Below, piece after piece: positions 63,907 to 64,000 of a stretch of DNA of 64,000 nucleotides (the stretch's first letter is position 1; every line of letters begins with the position of its first letter). The notes under the pieces were generated by a model, which saw only the letters and a program-made list of their open reading frames with translations, had not been told where the DNA came from and did no database searches. Both the position numbers and the translations under genes were made by a program. Source of the DNA: Blastomussa wellsi (lineage: Eukaryota; Cnidaria; Anthozoa; Scleractinia; Plerogyridae); contig OX393566.1 of NCBI GenBank assembly GCA_947652115.1, forward strand, positions 26,699,781-26,763,780, read 5' to 3'.

Positions 63907-64000
63907 CGCCCACTAGATTAAACGAAGGGAGGCAAAGTGCAATGTTTTTCTGAGGAAAAAATGAAGCGAAGCGAATAATATCCTTTGAGCCGAAGCACTC

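Noticed and set aside
1..64000. CRISPR arrays, operons, bacterial genes
   Set aside because: All genes are intron-bearing animal genes; the regular array at 21011-21938 has no unique spacers and is a minisatellite.

Overview
The window is eukaryotic, and almost certainly from an anthozoan cnidarian of the stony-coral type. The reasons are AT-rich sequence, genes split by short GT-AG introns, single-exon class A GPCRs, a polycystin-1-like gene with an REJ domain, a BEL/Pao retrotransposon, Penelope-like GIY-YIG elements, tRNA-derived SINEs and many fold-back MITEs. The species cannot be named from this sequence. All exon joins below come from reading frame, splice phase and family knowledge; no transcript was available.

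Layout. 79-4120: two convergent, intronless rhodopsin-class GPCR genes. 4121-9256: gene-poor, with one decayed LINE reverse transcriptase. 9257-31983 (+): a 16-exon polycystin-1-like gene. Its order is signal peptide, LamG/concanavalin fold, Thr/Ser mucin stretch, Ly6/uPAR three-finger domain, REJ, GAIN/GPS, TM1, PLAT, TM2-11 and a polycystin-type channel; 2390 codons if every exon is used. A near-intact BEL/Pao element (13334-19390, opposite strand) sits inside the three-finger exon. 32802-34365 (-): an ankyrin-repeat protein. 36920-43093 (+): CCDC89-like coiled-coil protein, 7 exons. 44913-56684 (+): ARPC2, the p34 subunit of the Arp2/3 complex, 12 exons, 299 aa. 59293-63906 (-): ferroportin (SLC40A1), 5 exons, 700 aa.

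The genes do not form an operon or shared pathway; this is an ordinary animal gene neighbourhood. Repeats hold most of the surprises: a 25-copy minisatellite grown from inside a SINE, Penelope-like tails with a conserved hairpin and a hammerhead-like motif, several hAT-like MITEs with CAGGG...CCCTG ends, and many long inverted repeats packed into and around ARPC2.

Most notable points. (1) A young BEL insertion (LTRs differ at 1 of 265 positions, 5-bp target duplication TAAGG) breaks a phase 1-1 three-finger exon that can be skipped without changing frame. (2) The three-finger module in a polycystin-1-like protein is itself unusual. (3) The ferroportin lacks the residues equivalent to human Cys326 and His507 while keeping Asp39 and His43.
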